Shown here: positions 35,138-43,906 of the stretch, in pieces
Numbering within the stretch: the first letter of the stretch is position 1
Layout of the letters: every line of letters starts with the position of its first letter
From: Paenibacillus pasadenensis
GTDB taxonomy: Bacteria; Bacillota; Bacilli; Paenibacillales; Paenibacillaceae
Reading direction: 5' to 3'
DNA: 64,000 bases
Assembly: GCF_023715725.1 (NCBI RefSeq)
Contig: NZ_JAMBOT010000003.1
Location: forward strand, 1-64,000
Translations under genes and position numbers: made by a program
Notes under the pieces: generated by a model
Database searches by the model: none
The model's input: only the letters and a program-made list of their open reading frames with translations
Told to the model about the DNA's origin: nothing

Positions 35138-37312
35138 TTGTCCCATTCGCTTCCAACGCGCAGCCGCTTTTTGCTGTCACTGCTGCTATCGGCCGTGCTT
35201 GTCCTCTCCCTGCTGACTCCGGCAGCGCATGCCGAAGATGTCGTAACTTCCGTATCGCTCGACTCCGGTTCCAGCCTGTCGCTAGTCTACGGCGAGGACC
35301 CTCACTCTCTTGTTCTGTGGGCCACCTACGCAGGCTCATCTGCCAAAAAAGACGTCACGTCATCCGCTACATGGACAACTTCCCTTTCTTCCGTGTTAAA
35401 GGTGAGCAGCGGCATCATGACTCCTGTTGCCGCCGGCAAAGCTACCATTACCGCAAAGTTCGGAGGTTATACCGCCAGCGTTGTCGTGACGGTAACCTAT
35501 CCTTACAGCAAGCTGCAGCTGCAGAACGAAGAAGGCCAGAACGTGCCGTCCTCGATTAAAGGAGCTGTAGGCGACAAATTGCAATTTTCCGCTTTTGGAT
35601 TCAAAGAAGGCAACACAACCGACGTTACTTCCGAAGCCGACTGGACCAGCTCCAGCAGCTCCGTAGCCACGGTGTCGGACGGCGAGGTTGAAATTTTGTC
35701 CGCCGGCAAAACGACGATCAAAGCGTCCTATCGCGGCGTATCGGCCACTTTCACCTTAACCGCCGAATCGCCTTACAAAACGATTGTACTGTCCAGCAAG
35801 CTCATTGAACTTCAAACCGGCGGCGATAAAGCCGAACTCACCGCCCAGGCCGAGCCGGTTAAAGGCGGAGAGAAAATTGATATAACCGACGAGGCGGAAT
35901 GGACAAGCTCCGCAGCTGCCGTCGCCACCGTGGAAGATGGCATTATTAAACCTGTAGGGCCGGGTACGGCGACGATTACCGTGTCCCAGTACGGAGTTTC
36001 GGCCACCGCAAAGGTTGTCGTTCGGCAGCCCTACGAGCTGCTGAAGCTTACGCCATCCGCTGAGCTGCATCTGCTTATGTCCAGTGAGCCCGTACAGATT
36101 GAGGCGTCCATTCCAAGCTCCGCAGGCGTGTTTGAGGATGTAACCGATAAAGCTGAATGGACTTCCTCGGAGCTGTATACGGCTACGGCCGAAGGCGGAC
36201 TGATCACGCCAAAAGCGCCGGGAACTTCCACGATTAAGGCCGAATACAAAGGCGTTAGCCGCACGATTAACGTAACCGTCTACCCAACCGCAGTCAGCCT
36301 CAAAGCAGTAAATGAGGGTGATAAAGACAAGCTCACGGTTATCGTCGATGAGACGAAGGATTTGCCGGAAATCAAGGCAGTCGGCCTTGACGATGCTGAA
36401 TTTGCTGTAACCAAGCTTGTTGACTGGTCCTCCAGCGCCTCCGACGTATTGGAAATTAAGGAGGGCAAATGGATCGCCAAAAAAGCGGGCAGCGGCGTTC
36501 TGAAAGCATCTCTGAACGACATGTCAGTCGAAATTCCGTTTGAAGTGAATTCCAAGCCGCTAGCTCTCCTGTCCGAAACAAAAACGGTTGCGCTCGTCAT
36601 TGGTAAGGAAACGCCGCTTCCTTCCCTCACCGTCACCTACACAAACGGGGTGGAAGAAGATGTAACAGCCAAGGCGGAGTGGAAGGCTTCCGGCAGCACT
36701 TTGCTCGTTCTGGATTCAACTCTACGCGGACTGTCCGCCTCCAAAGCGACGCTGACCGCGACTTATCTGGGCAAAACAGTGACGTTCCCTGTTATGATCG
36801 AAGAAGAGATCGTTAAGCTGTCCGTTGATACAAGCTCCTTGACGCTCAATCCGGGCCGCAGCAAAAGCGTTAAAGTAACCGGCACCTACAAAAGCGGAGC
36901 TACCGTTTCACTAGCTTCCCGCATGGAGTGGAAAGTGGATAACGACGATATCGCCAGTGTTCGCATCGGCTCGATCAAAGCGCTGAAGCTCGGCACGGCC
37001 AAAGTGACCGGCACCTATCAAGGCAAGTCCGTCACCGTATCGATCTCCGTTAAGCCGAAGCTGAAAAGCCTTGTCCTGTCGGAAAAAAGCCTGAAGCTTG
37101 CTCCAGGCGCACAGGTTCAGCTGAAACTCAAAGCTTTTTACGATAACGGCACATACGCCGAGGTGACCGCTTCCTCTCTCTGGTCGTCCAGCAAGGAAGC
37201 AGCCGCATCCGTATCTCAGAACGGTTCTGTCACGGCCGTTGCCAAAGGCAGCGCCACGATCAAAGCCGTTTTTGAAGGCAAATCCGTTACCGCCCGCGTC
37301 ACTGTAAAATAG
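35138..37312 (+). CDS. Secreted protein made of eight Big_2-like Ig repeats
   Basis: A 724-residue exported protein on the plus strand. The start codon is TTG at 35138 behind AAAGGAG; the first residues (SHSLPTRSRFLLSLLLSAVLVLSLLTPAAHA) form a signal peptide. The mature chain is eight repeats of about 80-90 residues. Each has a core such as DVTSEADWTSSSSSVATV, then an A/G-K-T/A-x-I-x-A turn, then YxGxSxTxxVTV, the Big_2 (BID_2) pattern. There is no SLH, LPxTG or catalytic motif, so attachment, if any, is indirect. It is the only large plus-strand gene in this part of the window, is set between fabZ and the EpuA-like gene, and has its own terminator. It appears inserted into a conserved gene order. 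Confidence 0.9.
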   Translation: MSHSLPTRSRFLLSLLLSAVLVLSLLTPAAHAEDVVTSVSLDSGSSLSLVYGEDPHSLVLWATYAGSSAKKDVTSSATWTTSLSSVLKVSSGIMTPVAAGKATITAKFGGYTASVVVTVTYPYSKLQLQNEEGQNVPSSIKGAVGDKLQFSAFGFKEGNTTDVTSEADWTSSSSSVATVSDGEVEILSAGKTTIKASYRGVSATFTLTAESPYKTIVLSSKLIELQTGGDKAELTAQAEPVKGGEKIDITDEAEWTSSAAAVATVEDGIIKPVGPGTATITVSQYGVSATAKVVVRQPYELLKLTPSAELHLLMSSEPVQIEASIPSSAGVFEDVTDKAEWTSSELYTATAEGGLITPKAPGTSTIKAEYKGVSRTINVTVYPTAVSLKAVNEGDKDKLTVIVDETKDLPEIKAVGLDDAEFAVTKLVDWSSSASDVLEIKEGKWIAKKAGSGVLKASLNDMSVEIPFEVNSKPLALLSETKTVALVIGKETPLPSLTVTYTNGVEEDVTAKAEWKASGSTLLVLDSTLRGLSASKATLTATYLGKTVTFPVMIEEEIVKLSVDTSSLTLNPGRSKSVKVTGTYKSGATVSLASRMEWKVDNDDIASVRIGSIKALKLGTAKVTGTYQGKSVTVSISVKPKLKSLVLSEKSLKLAPGAQVQLKLKAFYDNGTYAEVTASSLWSSSKEAAASVSQNGSVTAVAKGSATIKAVFEGKSVTARVTVK

Positions 37313-37322
37313 CTCTGCCCTG

Positions 37323-37369
37323 AAAAAGGCGTCTTGTTCCGCATCCAGCGGAAGCAAGGCGCCTTTTTT
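37323..37369 (+). terminator. Terminator of the Big_2 repeat protein gene
   Basis: AAAAAGGCGTCTTG...TTCCGC and GCGGAAGCAAGGCGCC form a long stem, followed by TTTTTT; it starts 10 nt past the stop. Confidence 0.93.
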
Positions 37370-37428
37370 CAATAATATTCAAGGAATTCCATCGCCAATT
37401 ACTCGCGTTGTAACGTTGCGACAGCAAC

Positions 37429-37456
37429 AAAAAAACCGGCTCCGTAAAGGAACCGG
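37429..37456 (-). terminator. Terminator of flhO-flhP-EpuA-like operon
   Basis: The minus strand shows CCGGTTCC, a TTTAC loop and GGAGCCGG, followed by TTTTTTTG, 5 nt past the stop. Confidence 0.92.
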
Positions 37457-37461
37457 CCATT

Positions 37462-37785
37462 CTAAGAATCCGAGAAAACCAGATCGAAAATATGCTTATA
37501 CGTGGCTACGTTAAACGCGTCCGCCATGCTTCCGCCGCCGAGAACGACAAAACCAACATAGAGCCCGCCTGAAAGCGCGCCTACAAACAAAGCCAGCACG
37601 ATCAGCTTACGGGTGTACCACCATCCGGTGAACCGGCTTTTCTTCTTGGCTTTTGAGCCTGAAGCGGCTTTCCGAGAGCTCTTGTCTGAAGCCTCTGCAG
37701 CCGGTTGCCTGGCATCCTCTCTAACGTCCTCCATGCTGCGGGAGCCGGCTGCCCCGCTCCGTGAAGCCTGTGAATCATTCGTCAT
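37462..37785 (-). CDS. Small membrane protein, EpuA-like ('DNA-directed RNA polymerase subunit beta' family)
   Basis: About 107 residues. A charged Ala/Ser/Lys-rich N-terminus is followed by WWYTRKLIVLALFVGALSGG (membrane helix) and a conserved tail GFVVLGGGSMADAFNVATYKHIFDLVF. This tail matches my memory of the EpuA (PF11772) family, misnamed as an RNA polymerase subunit in many genomes. Its function is unknown, and a membrane-associated role is all the sequence supports. Several ATG codons compete (37794, 37791, 37785); 37785 is best spaced from AAGGATG. It lies about 120 nt downstream of flhP, before a strong terminator, so it is probably in the same transcript. Confidence 0.8.
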   Translation of the reverse strand: MTNDSQASRSGAAGSRSMEDVREDARQPAAEASDKSSRKAASGSKAKKKSRFTGWWYTRKLIVLALFVGALSGGLYVGFVVLGGGSMADAFNVATYKHIFDLVFSDS

Positions 37786-37903
37786 GTTCATCATCCTTAT
37801 CCTGCAAGGGCAAGCTAACCGGCCCATTTGCCGGTCTGACATTATCCCCGGGTGTATGACAGCGCGGCGGAGTTCCCGCCTGTTACACTGCAGGAAGGAA
37901 GGC

Positions 37904-38755
37904 TCACGCGCGCATGTTGTTGGCCAGACCGGCCATTGAATCCGCCGATGACAGGGCTCTGGCGCTCAATTGATACGCACGCTGCACGCTGAGGAGTTCG
38001 GTCATTTCCTCGACGATATCTACATTGGATTGTTCTATATAGCCTTGACGAACGGCGACGCCGCTATCCGCACCTGCCTGAACCTGTGTCAGCACATCGG
38101 CTGTGTCCACATCGGAAGGCACGGCAAATAAATTATCCGCTACCGCAACCAGAGCGTCCGGGCGGGTAGGCTGGACGAGAGACAGCTGTCCCAGCTGAAT
38201 GCGGGAGCCATCGGCACGCACGCCTGCAATAACGCCTTCATTGCTAATTTGCAGGGAAACGCCTTCCGGAACGACAATCGGTCCATCGCGCAAAACGACG
38301 CCATTCGGGGTTTCCACCGGCACCCGGCCCATGACCGGATACCCAGCCTCTGTCGCCAGTATCGTATCACCCTCGCCGTTCACCGTCAACTGAAACGCCC
38401 CGCTGCGGGTATAACCGATTCCGCCGTTATCATCTGCAGCTACGACAAAAAGCGCATTTCCATCCAGCGCAAGATCGGTCGAAGTTCCTGTTTGCTTGAG
38501 CGCGCCTTGAGTCATATCCGGTCCTTGCTGAATGAAACGCGCTCCCCAGCCTTGGTTATATCCGAGCGGGCTCACGCGGCCGTCACGGAGAAAAGCCTCC
38601 GGCTGCTGTTTGGCATTCGTCAGCAGATCCTGAAAAGAAGCCTGCTTGCGCTTGTAGCCAGCCGTATTGATGTTCGCCATATTTTCGGCAAGCAGGTCAA
38701 GCCGCTGCTGCAGAGCGTTCATCGAAACCGTCGCATTGATAATGGAATTGTTCAT
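37904..38755 (-). CDS. flhP: Flagellar hook-basal body (rod) protein FlhP
   Basis: A 283-residue exported flagellar rod protein of the FlgF/FlgG group. The N-terminal rod motif MNNSIINATVSMNALQQRLD...NMANINTAGYKRKQ and the C-terminal block GVAVRQGYIEQSNVDIVEEMTELLSVQRAYQLSARAL are typical. The middle carries the hook-basal D1 beta region (TGTSTDLALDGNALFVV). There is no signal peptide, as expected for type III export. It starts 14 nt after flhO. Together they encode distal/proximal rod proteins, as in the B. subtilis mbl-flhO-flhP locus. Confidence 0.92.
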   Translation of the reverse strand: MNNSIINATVSMNALQQRLDLLAENMANINTAGYKRKQASFQDLLTNAKQQPEAFLRDGRVSPLGYNQGWGARFIQQGPDMTQGALKQTGTSTDLALDGNALFVVAADDNGGIGYTRSGAFQLTVNGEGDTILATEAGYPVMGRVPVETPNGVVLRDGPIVVPEGVSLQISNEGVIAGVRADGSRIQLGQLSLVQPTRPDALVAVADNLFAVPSDVDTADVLTQVQAGADSGVAVRQGYIEQSNVDIVEEMTELLSVQRAYQLSARALSSADSMAGLANNMRA

Positions 38756-38769
38756 CGGTTACCCTCCTT

Positions 38770-39630
38770 TTACACACGGCCGATCTCGTTGACCGCTTTC
38801 TCCAAGCTTTTATCATAGAACTGGATCACCTTCTGGTTGGCCTCATAGGCCCTCATCGCGCCCATGACATCAAGCATGGCCTGCGACGGGTCGACATTAG
38901 AGCGTTCCGTATACCCTTGGCGCACTTCGACGCCTTCTCCCGGAGCCATCGCAGCAGCGCCTTCCTCTCCGTTCAAACGGAACTTGCCGTCGCCCTCCCG
39001 TACCAGATCATTGACCCTGTCCACCAGGGTAATAAGCAGCGATTGTCCGGTGGCGTTGCCTGCTGCATCCGTAAACTCAAAGTTCCCGTTTAGCTTCAGT
39101 GTTTCAAGACTTGTGCCCTGCGGAAAAACGATAGGCTGGCTGTTTGCTCCCAGCACCGGAGAGCCGTCTGCCGTTACGAGCGCGCCGTCATCCGTCAGCT
39201 TGAACTCGCCGCCGCGCGTGTAGCGCACCTCTCCCTCTTCATTCAGCACCGTAAAATAAGCCTGCGGACGATATGTAACCGTGCCGTCCTCTGCTACCGA
39301 CTTGCCGGATTCATCGAAGTTTATCCCCGGAGCCTGAATTTCGGAGATGAGCGCAAAATCGGTAGGTTTGTCCGTTTTGTTAAGGTCTCCCTGGATCTGG
39401 AGGGCGATGCTCTCCTCGGCCAGCACGCCCGTGCTAATGCGTCCGATCTTTTGCACCGGCATATCGTTCTTGCCGCTCATGGACAAGAGCATCTCCGGAA
39501 AAGAACGGTTCAGCGCGTTGGTCGCTTTGTAACCTGTCGTGTTCAGGTTCGCGATATTGGTCGTTGCGGTATCATGGACGCGCTGCTGGGCGATCATGCC
39601 GGCCGCCGCGGTGTATAATCCTCTGAGCAT
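38770..39630 (-). CDS. flhO: Flagellar hook-basal body (rod) protein FlhO
   Basis: A 286-residue FlgF/FlgG-type rod protein. N-terminal motif: MLRGLYTAAAGMIAQQRVHDTATTNIANLNTTGYKA. C-terminal motif: GEGVEVRQGYTERSNVDPSQAMLDVMGAMRAYEANQKVIQFYD. ATG 39630 follows AAGGAGG with good spacing. It is the first gene of flhO-flhP. A sigma-D-type -10 element lies 31 nt upstream of the start, fitting flagellar control. In B. subtilis mbl lies immediately upstream; here about 1.6 kb with a CRISPR array and two repeat copies intervenes. Confidence 0.92.
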   Translation of the reverse strand: MLRGLYTAAAGMIAQQRVHDTATTNIANLNTTGYKATNALNRSFPEMLLSMSGKNDMPVQKIGRISTGVLAEESIALQIQGDLNKTDKPTDFALISEIQAPGINFDESGKSVAEDGTVTYRPQAYFTVLNEEGEVRYTRGGEFKLTDDGALVTADGSPVLGANSQPIVFPQGTSLETLKLNGNFEFTDAAGNATGQSLLITLVDRVNDLVREGDGKFRLNGEEGAAAMAPGEGVEVRQGYTERSNVDPSQAMLDVMGAMRAYEANQKVIQFYDKSLEKAVNEIGRV

Positions 39631-39660
39631 CGGAATCCTCCTTGCAATTATCTGCCCTTT

Positions 39661-39668
39661 ATATCGGC
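39661..39668 (-). promoter_or_regulatory. Sigma-D-type -10 element of flhO
   Basis: The minus strand has a perfect GCCGATAT, the sigma-D -10 consensus. A clear TAAA -35 box about 15 nt upstream is missing (TCAG there). The distance to the flhO start is about 30 nt. Confidence 0.6.
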
Positions 39669-39765
39669 TAATCGAGAGTCATCCTGAATAGGGCTGGATG
39701 CCTATGATCGGGACTTCGGCTGTAATGCTGGATCTAGGAGAAAATTGCCGCTGGTTGCTACAGTA

Positions 39766-39893
39766 CCGCTGCGAAAAAAGCCGGCCTTCCGATCGCTGTT
39801 GACCTCGGATTTCTTTGATTTATATTTTCAATTAGGTAGAAATCCGACGTCTTATAGCTTCCGCTTCTCCAAGCTCGGCATTTTTCTCCGCTG
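39766..39893 (-). repeat. Dispersed hairpin repeat, copy C (inverted relative to copies A and B)
   Basis: Read on the minus strand it starts GCGGAGAAAAATGCCG and ends CGGCTTTTTTCGCAGCGG. The inner stem TCGGATTTCT / AGAAATCCGA is perfect, and the block AACAGCGATCGGA is conserved. The outer arms differ in sequence from copies A and B yet still pair, which argues for selection on structure. Confidence 0.85.
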
Positions 39894-39965
39894 TGTTTTG
39901 ACCAGGCATGGTGCGGTCCCGTCTAGGAGTGCTCCGTAGCGCAACCCGGAAACAGGTCGAATGAT

Positions 39966-40796
<831 letters not shown>

Positions 40797-41040
40797 AGCA
40801 TAGCTGAGAAACCCTTGCTGGGCCTGGGTTTACAGGCCGAAAAGTGCGAACCTCTAAAAAATGGGGCTAGTTAAGGGTTTGATTTCGCGTCAAAACTGCT
40901 GGAACCCTTGCCACTATTGAGGTGCGAATCTCCTGGGGATTTCATGTGAGCTTAGGGTTCGCACTTAGTTTAAGTCCGTTTTTCCTAATTCGTCCAGAGA
41001 TAAGGGCGAAGTAATTCTTCAAGTTTGATGAAACCAGAGC
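40797..41040 (-). promoter_or_regulatory. CRISPR leader region
   Basis: The 244 nt to the right of the array carry repeated motifs: AGTGCGAACC (40842-40851), GGTGCGAATC (40921-40930) and GGGTTCGCACT (about 40957-40967), with an AAAAAATGGGG tract. From memory, GTGCGAA-type inverted motifs occur in type I-C leaders. This agrees with the repeat polymorphism that places new spacers at this end. No ORF here is convincing. Confidence 0.65.
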
Positions 41041-41165
41041 AGCGGAGCCAAAGCTCGAGCCCGAAGAAGCGGCAGCTATAAGACATCGGATTTCCACCGT
41101 TGAGCGTTTATTCAAGGAAATCTGAGGTCAACAGCGATCGGAGGGCCGAGCTTTGGTGGAGCGCC
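41041..41165 (+). repeat. Dispersed hairpin repeat, copy B
   Basis: It starts AGCGGAGCCAAAGCTCGAGC and ends CCGAGCTTTGGTGGAGCG, so CCAAAGCTCG pairs with CGAGCTTTGG. The inner stem CGGATTTCC / GGAAATCTG and the block AACAGCGATCGGAGGG are shared with copy A. It lies between the CRISPR leader and the mbl terminator. Confidence 0.85.
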
Positions 41166-41183
41166 TGCCCTTTCATCAGCGCC

Positions 41184-41209
41184 AAAAAGCCGCTGCGTCA
41201 AGCAGCGGC
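41184..41209 (-). terminator. Terminator of spoIIID-mbl
   Basis: The minus strand shows GCCGCTGC, TTGAC loop and GCAGCGGC, followed by TTTTTGG, 18 nt past the mbl stop. Confidence 0.92.
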
Positions 41210-41226
41210 CAAGCGAGCGCATCCAT

Positions 41227-42231
41227 TTAAATACGGGTCTTTTTGCGAGACATGCGATCCAGATGATCCAGCATGTAGCCCGTTCCTTTGACGACGCAGT
41301 GCATCGGGTCTTCGGCCACAAGCACCGGTACCTTAAGCTCGTCCGCCATCAGCAGGTCCAGTCCTTCCAGCAGCGCGCCGCCGCCCGTCAAAATAACGCC
41401 GCGGTCAATGATATCTGCCGAAAGCTCCGGCGGGGTCTGCTCCAGCACCGCCTTGGCGGCTGCAACGATGGACGCTACGGAATCCGACAGAGCTTCGCGC
41501 ACCTCGTCCGAGTGAATGGCCACCGTGCGCGGCAGGCCGGTCACCATATCGCGGCCGCGAATATCGATGGAATCGTTGCGGGCGCCAGTATGCACGGAGC
41601 CGATTCGAATCTTGATCTCCTCGCTTGTCCGCTCTCCAATCAGGAGCTTGTACTTTGCTTTAATATACCGGGCGATATCGGAATCAAACGTATTTCCCGC
41701 CACCTTGATTGAGGAAGAGGTAACGATGTCGCCCATCGACAGCACGGCCACGTCCGTTGTGCCGCCCCCGATGTCGACTACCATGTTGCCGCTAGGCTGG
41801 TAAATGTCCATTCCGGCACCGATAGCAGCAGCCTTCGGCTCTTCTTCCATATAAACCTCGCGGGCGCCGCAGCGCTCCGCAGCCTCGCGGATCGCTTTCT
41901 GCTCCACAGAGGTGATATTGGTGGGGGCGCAGATAAGAATACGCGGGCGGCTGTACCAGCTCCGCCCGCCAATGCGGTCGATAAACGCTTTCAGCATCAT
42001 CTCGGTAATCTCAAAGTCCGCGATAACCCCGTCGCGCAGCGGGCGAATCGCCACGATATTGCCAGGCGTCCGCCCGACCATCCGGTAAGCTTCGTCGCCG
42101 ACAGCCAGCACCCGGCGGGTGCCCGTTTCCACGGCGACGACGGAGGGCTCGTCAAGCACAACGCCCTTTCCTTTTACATGAATGGACACATTGGCGGTGC
42201 CCAGATCGATCCCGATGTCCTTGCTTAGCAT
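41227..42231 (-). CDS. mbl: Rod shape-determining protein Mbl (MreB-like)
   Basis: A 334-residue actin-like cytoskeletal protein guiding lateral wall synthesis. The actin-fold nucleotide motifs are intact: DIGIDLGTANVSIHVKGKG (phosphate 1), VVDIGGGTTDVAVLS (phosphate 2) and GVILTGGGALLEGLD (adenosine). Length equals B. subtilis Mbl. The start at 42231 (MLSKDIGIDLGT) has GGGGAC about 10 nt upstream and fits the family N-terminus; an ATG at 42276 would add 15 unrelated residues. It lies 90 nt downstream of spoIIID, as in B. subtilis. Mbl rather than MreB is inferred from this neighbourhood and from the IHVKGKG sequence. Confidence 0.93.
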   Translation of the reverse strand: MLSKDIGIDLGTANVSIHVKGKGVVLDEPSVVAVETGTRRVLAVGDEAYRMVGRTPGNIVAIRPLRDGVIADFEITEMMLKAFIDRIGGRSWYSRPRILICAPTNITSVEQKAIREAAERCGAREVYMEEEPKAAAIGAGMDIYQPSGNMVVDIGGGTTDVAVLSMGDIVTSSSIKVAGNTFDSDIARYIKAKYKLLIGERTSEEIKIRIGSVHTGARNDSIDIRGRDMVTGLPRTVAIHSDEVREALSDSVASIVAAAKAVLEQTPPELSADIIDRGVILTGGGALLEGLDLLMADELKVPVLVAEDPMHCVVKGTGYMLDHLDRMSRKKTRI

Positions 42232-42321
42232 ACGTCCGAAGTCCCCTAACGAATAGTGTGGAAGATCATTACCCATTATTCGCTGAAAACCTCATTTTTC
42301 CTCTGATTTTGTAGAAAAATT

Positions 42322-42606
42322 TTAGCGCTTCCCTGCTGCGAGAACCTCGCGGCGCTTTGTACTTTTTTTATACTTGATTTTGGTGGCTTCTCCGCCTCGC
42401 AGATGGCGGATGGACTTATGGTATTCCAGGATATGTTTCACCTGATCGGCCAGGTCCGGATTAATCTCCGGCAGCCTTTCGGTCAAATCCTTGTGCACCG
42501 TGCTCTTGGATACCCCGAACTCTTTGGCGATTGTACGCACCGTATGTTTGGTCTCCACGATGCACCGGCCAATCTTGATGGTCCGCTCTTTGATGTAATC
42601 GTGCAC
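42322..42606 (-). CDS. spoIIID: Sporulation transcription regulator SpoIIID
   Basis: A 94-residue helix-turn-helix protein that activates and represses mother-cell genes during sporulation. The HTH lies at residues about 20-43 (HTVRTIAKEFGVSKSTVHKDL), followed by the basic C-terminal region (KIKYKKSTKRREVLAAGKR) that also contacts DNA. Length and motif match the family very closely. GGAGGCGGGAACGTGC precedes ATG 42606. A sigma-E-like promoter lies at 42642-42669. The neighbour mbl probably shares the transcript. Confidence 0.97.
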   Translation of the reverse strand: MHDYIKERTIKIGRCIVETKHTVRTIAKEFGVSKSTVHKDLTERLPEINPDLADQVKHILEYHKSIRHLRGGEATKIKYKKSTKRREVLAAGKR

Positions 42607-42641
42607 GTTCCCGCCTCCTTGACTCGTTGTAAGTTTGGTAC

Positions 42642-42669
42642 ATTATATGAGGGGGTGCTACAGATATTC
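42642..42669 (-). promoter_or_regulatory. Sigma-E-like promoter of spoIIID
   Basis: The minus strand has GAATATC (42663-42669), 13 nt, then CATATAAT (42642-42649), matching the sigma-E -10 pattern CATAnnnT and an ATATT-like -35. In B. subtilis spoIIID is sigma-E dependent. Confidence 0.65.
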
Positions 42670-42764
42670 TTTGTGGCCAAGTCCTAAGACCGAATTCCGT
42701 CCAAATTGGCTGAAAATAGGACTGGGAATGCCCCAAAATCAGCCTTTTCACCGGATTGCTAAAA

Positions 42765-42812
42765 TAAAAAAAACGCCCCAGTCTTTCCTTCCGGAAAGCG
42801 GCTGGGGCGTTT
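42765..42812 (-). terminator. Terminator of spoIIQ
   Basis: The minus strand shows AACGCCCCAG, an internal GCTTTCC/GGAAAG stem and CTGGGGCGTT, followed by TTTTTTTTATTTTAG; it starts 45 nt past the stop. The rest of 42670-42764 is empty. Confidence 0.9.
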
Positions 42813-42856
42813 GTTTTGTTATTTATGCAGTCCCATAGGGCTGCAAAATCTATTTA

Positions 42857-43798
42857 TTACTCGGCATCTTCCTGAGCGGCGTCGCCGGAATCTCCGCCAT
42901 TCGCATCTGGAGCCGGCGAAGCGTCGGCATCGGATGCGCCAGTGTCTTCGGCGCCGGTCGCCTGGTCAGGCTGACCAGCTTGCTCCGTGCTTTCCTGCTC
43001 ATTAGGAGTAATTGCCGCCTCGTCAGCAGCAGGGGCTGTAGAGCTTTCCGGCTGCGGGTCGTTCATCGCGACCTGCAGCTTTGGAGCGTCGGTTGGCAGC
43101 TGCGAAACCGGATTGACATGTTCGTTGTTTTTCAAGAGAGCAAAGTGAAGGTGAACGCCAAGCTCTTTTTGCAGGTCGTTGCGGCCTGCTTTGCCGATGA
43201 CGGTCGATTGTTTCACTTCGTCTCCAACTTTAACGTTGGCGCTGCTCAGGCTTTGATACACGGATACAAGTCCGTTGCCGTGAGCAATTTCTACGACGGT
43301 GCCGTTAGTTGGATGCTCTTCGACATTGGATACTTTACCGCTCAGCACAGCCATTACGTCGAAAGGCTGATCGTCGGCGCGCGCCAAGTCGATGCCGGTG
43401 TTGCCCGTAAAGGTATTGTTTTGCTCCACTAGCGAAGCTTCCTGCTCTGCTGCGTTTGCTGCGCTGTCAAAATAACCGCGCTTAATCGTCACATCCGCTA
43501 CATTAGCGACCGGCCATGCAGCCGTTTCGCCCGGAACCGGCTTAACCGTTTCCTCGATTGGCTTGTCGCCGCCTTGACCCGTCTGGACGCTGTCTGGAGG
43601 AGTCACTGTTGTCGATGTTTTCTGGTCATTCCCCTGATAGAGCCACATGACGGTTACGATGATTGCTGCCGCTGCGACAAACATGGCCGGAGAGATCCAC
43701 TTGCGCGACAGGGTCTTCTTGTAGGTTGAAGCTGGCTTTTTTCCTCCCAGTTGGTTTTTAGGAGGTTCTTGCTTGTTCTTTTGATCTTGTTCATTCAT
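42857..43798 (-). CDS. spoIIQ: Stage II sporulation protein SpoIIQ (degenerate M23 peptidase)
   Basis: A 313-residue membrane-anchored forespore protein. In B. subtilis it pairs with SpoIIIAH across the intermembrane space and supports engulfment. Transmembrane helix 36-53 is followed by an extracytoplasmic region and a LytM/M23 domain (about 125-235). The second zinc motif HLHF (216-219) is present. In the first one the expected His of HxGID is Asn133 (GNTGIDLA), so the domain is probably inactive as a peptidase, as known for SpoIIQ. A low-complexity acidic tail (about 245-313) is extra. GAGGTGATC precedes ATG 43798. It lies 108 nt downstream of spoIID, the same order as in B. subtilis. Confidence 0.9.
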   Translation of the reverse strand: MNEQDQKNKQEPPKNQLGGKKPASTYKKTLSRKWISPAMFVAAAAIIVTVMWLYQGNDQKTSTTVTPPDSVQTGQGGDKPIEETVKPVPGETAAWPVANVADVTIKRGYFDSAANAAEQEASLVEQNNTFTGNTGIDLARADDQPFDVMAVLSGKVSNVEEHPTNGTVVEIAHGNGLVSVYQSLSSANVKVGDEVKQSTVIGKAGRNDLQKELGVHLHFALLKNNEHVNPVSQLPTDAPKLQVAMNDPQPESSTAPAADEAAITPNEQESTEQAGQPDQATGAEDTGASDADASPAPDANGGDSGDAAQEDAE

Positions 43799-43817
43799 TT
43801 TCGATCACCTCACTAGC

Positions 43818-43846
43818 CATTGTTACCGGAATGATTGGCTTTATAC
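43818..43846 (-). promoter_or_regulatory. Possible sigma-F promoter of spoIIQ
   Basis: The minus strand has GTATA (43842-43846), 14 nt, then GGTAACAATG (43818-43827), resembling the sigma-F pattern GYWTA ... GGnnAnAnTR. The spacing is slightly short, and the transcript would start close to the ribosome site. Confidence 0.4.
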
Positions 43847-43906
43847 GTGAGGAGATAGAGAAATTACAAGAGAAGAGAATTTCGTAGATTACCTAGCGGC
43901 CACCGC

